Positions 63,297 to 64,000 of a stretch of DNA of 64,000 bases are shown one piece after another. The notes below the pieces were generated by a model that saw nothing but the letters and a program-made list of their open reading frames with translations, searched no databases and was not told the DNA's origin. This stretch comes from Amycolatopsis sp. cg9 (GTDB lineage: Bacteria > Actinomycetota > Actinomycetes > Mycobacteriales > Pseudonocardiaceae): NCBI RefSeq assembly GCF_041346945.1, contig NZ_CP166850.1, positions 3,596,001 through 3,660,000 on the forward strand, given 5' to 3'. How positions within the stretch are numbered: the stretch's first letter is position 1; each line of letters begins with the position of its first letter. Both the position numbers and the translations under genes were made by a program.

Positions 63297-63953
63297 TCAG
63301 GCGACCAGGCCGTGGCGGTAGGCGTAGACGACCGCCTGGACGCGGTCGCGGAGGTCGAGCTTGGTGAGGATCCGGGAGACGAAGGTCTTCACGGTTTCCG
63401 GGCTGATGAAGAGCTTCGCGGCGATTTCGGCGTTCGAAAGGCCGTCCGCGATCAGGCGGAGGACCTCCAGCTCGCGGGGCGTCAGCGGGTGGTCGGGCGC
63501 GGTGCCGGCGGGCCGGATCCGGGCAGCGTGCCGTCCCACCAGCCGGCGCGTCACCTCCGGGTCGAGCAGCGCCGCGCCGGTGGCCACGGTCCGGATCCCG
63601 TGCAGCAGCTGCTCCGGCGGCGCGTCCTTGAGCAGGAACCCGCTCGCGCCCGCGCGCAGGGCCTCGTAGACGTACTCGTCGAGGTTGAACGTCGTCAGCA
63701 CGAGCACCTTGACCGGGTGCGCGACGCCGGGCCCGGCCAGCAGGCGGGTGGCTTCGATGCCGTCGAGCACCGGCATGCGCACGTCCATCACCACGACGTC
63801 CGGGCGCAGCCGGCCGGCGAGCTCGACCGCGGCCCGCCCGTCCCCGCACTCGCCCGCCACCTCGAAGTCCGGTTGCGCGCCGATGATCGTCACCAGTCCG
63901 GTGCGGATCAGCATCTGGTCGTCGCAGACCAGGACCCGGATCGGCGCGGTCAC
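63297..63953 (-). CDS. NarL/LuxR-family response regulator
   Basis: 218 aa. Receiver domain with acidic pocket Asp11-Asp12 and phospho-acceptor Asp57 (VVVMDVRMP), and a C-terminal LuxR HTH (LTPRELEVLRLIADGLSNAE then SPETVKTFVSRILTKL). GTG at 63953 overlaps the upstream histidine-kinase stop by GTGA, so the pair is cotranscribed. Target genes unknown. Confidence 0.95.
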   Translation of the reverse strand: MTAPIRVLVCDDQMLIRTGLVTIIGAQPDFEVAGECGDGRAAVELAGRLRPDVVVMDVRMPVLDGIEATRLLAGPGVAHPVKVLVLTTFNLDEYVYEALRAGASGFLLKDAPPEQLLHGIRTVATGAALLDPEVTRRLVGRHAARIRPAGTAPDHPLTPRELEVLRLIADGLSNAEIAAKLFISPETVKTFVSRILTKLDLRDRVQAVVYAYRHGLVA

Positions 63954-64000
63954 GGGCGGTTCCCGGTGGGGATCCGAGCGCGCACGACGAACCCGGTGCC
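63950..64000 (-). CDS. Sensor histidine kinase, C-terminal fragment only
   Basis: The last 16 codons before the stop read GTGFVVRARIPTGNRP, typical of the end of the HATPase domain of NarL-partner (HisKA_3) kinases. The remainder lies past the window end. The 4-bp overlap with the response-regulator start supports this. Confidence 0.75.
   Translation of the reverse strand, partial: GTGFVVRARIPTGNRP

Overview
The window is chromosomal DNA from a high-GC actinomycete. FbiB is the fused two-domain form, GTG and TTG starts are frequent, GTGA/ATGA stop-start overlaps are common, and a DasR-type site precedes a chitinase gene. The backbone order (fdxA-dapC, dapD, dapE, LOG protein, gpgS, DivIVA-like protein, tag, DUF3117, O-methyltransferase, sigE-rseA, htrA, tatB, mrp, CBS/MgtE-N protein, lpqY-sugABC) follows the order I remember for Mycobacterium tuberculosis Rv1177-Rv1178 and Rv1201c-Rv1238. 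Together this points to a member of the Pseudonocardiales, most likely Amycolatopsis or a close relative. The genus is an inference.

Layout. 1-3.5 kb: a tightly overlapped F420 operon on the minus strand (GNAT, fbiA, fbiB, NUDIX). 3.6-5.3 kb: small protein, ferredoxin, dapC. 5.3-7.6 kb: a TetR/flavin monooxygenase pair with a double-palindrome operator, and a small membrane protein. 7.8-11.8 kb: CHAD protein, dapD, a lipoprotein, dapE and a membrane-anchored hypothetical. 12.0-25.1 kb: an accessory block of secreted hydrolases (DUF3152 lipoprotein, GH18 chitinase, M28 peptidase, two M4 metalloproteases each preceded by an XRE-TPR regulator, GH9 glucanase) set between the backbone genes dapE and LOG. 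25.2-28.2 kb: two LOG proteins, plsC, gpgS. 28.1-33.6 kb: cydABDC, with an unusually short CydA. 33.7-38.7 kb: PadR operon, tag, enoyl-CoA hydratase, DUF3117, pepA. 38.7-41.6 kb: LysR/MFS pair and O-methyltransferase. 41.8-49.2 kb: envelope-stress and export genes (sigE, rseA, htrA, tatB, mrp) and neighbours. 49.3-53.2 kb: SPFH protein, two DUF4190-like proteins, acyl-CoA dehydrogenase, stress protein. 53.4-57.8 kb: trehalose importer lpqY-sugABC. 57.8-64 kb: lipoprotein, PspC-like protein, HEAT-repeat protein, TetR/MFS pair and a two-component system cut by the window end.

The most unusual signals are: (1) two copies of a roughly 90-bp modular palindromic repeat whose two inner modules are in swapped order, one of them lying between 17-bp direct repeats exactly at the cydD/cydC junction; (2) a perfect 20-bp palindrome present twice in frame inside a GNAT gene and again as an intergenic hairpin; (3) a duplicated unit of XRE-TPR regulator plus M4 protease with matching promoters and operator-like palindromes, reminiscent of Bacillus NprR-NprA; (4) a CydA lacking most of its Q-loop. 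No rRNA, tRNA, CRISPR array, transposase or prophage gene was seen.
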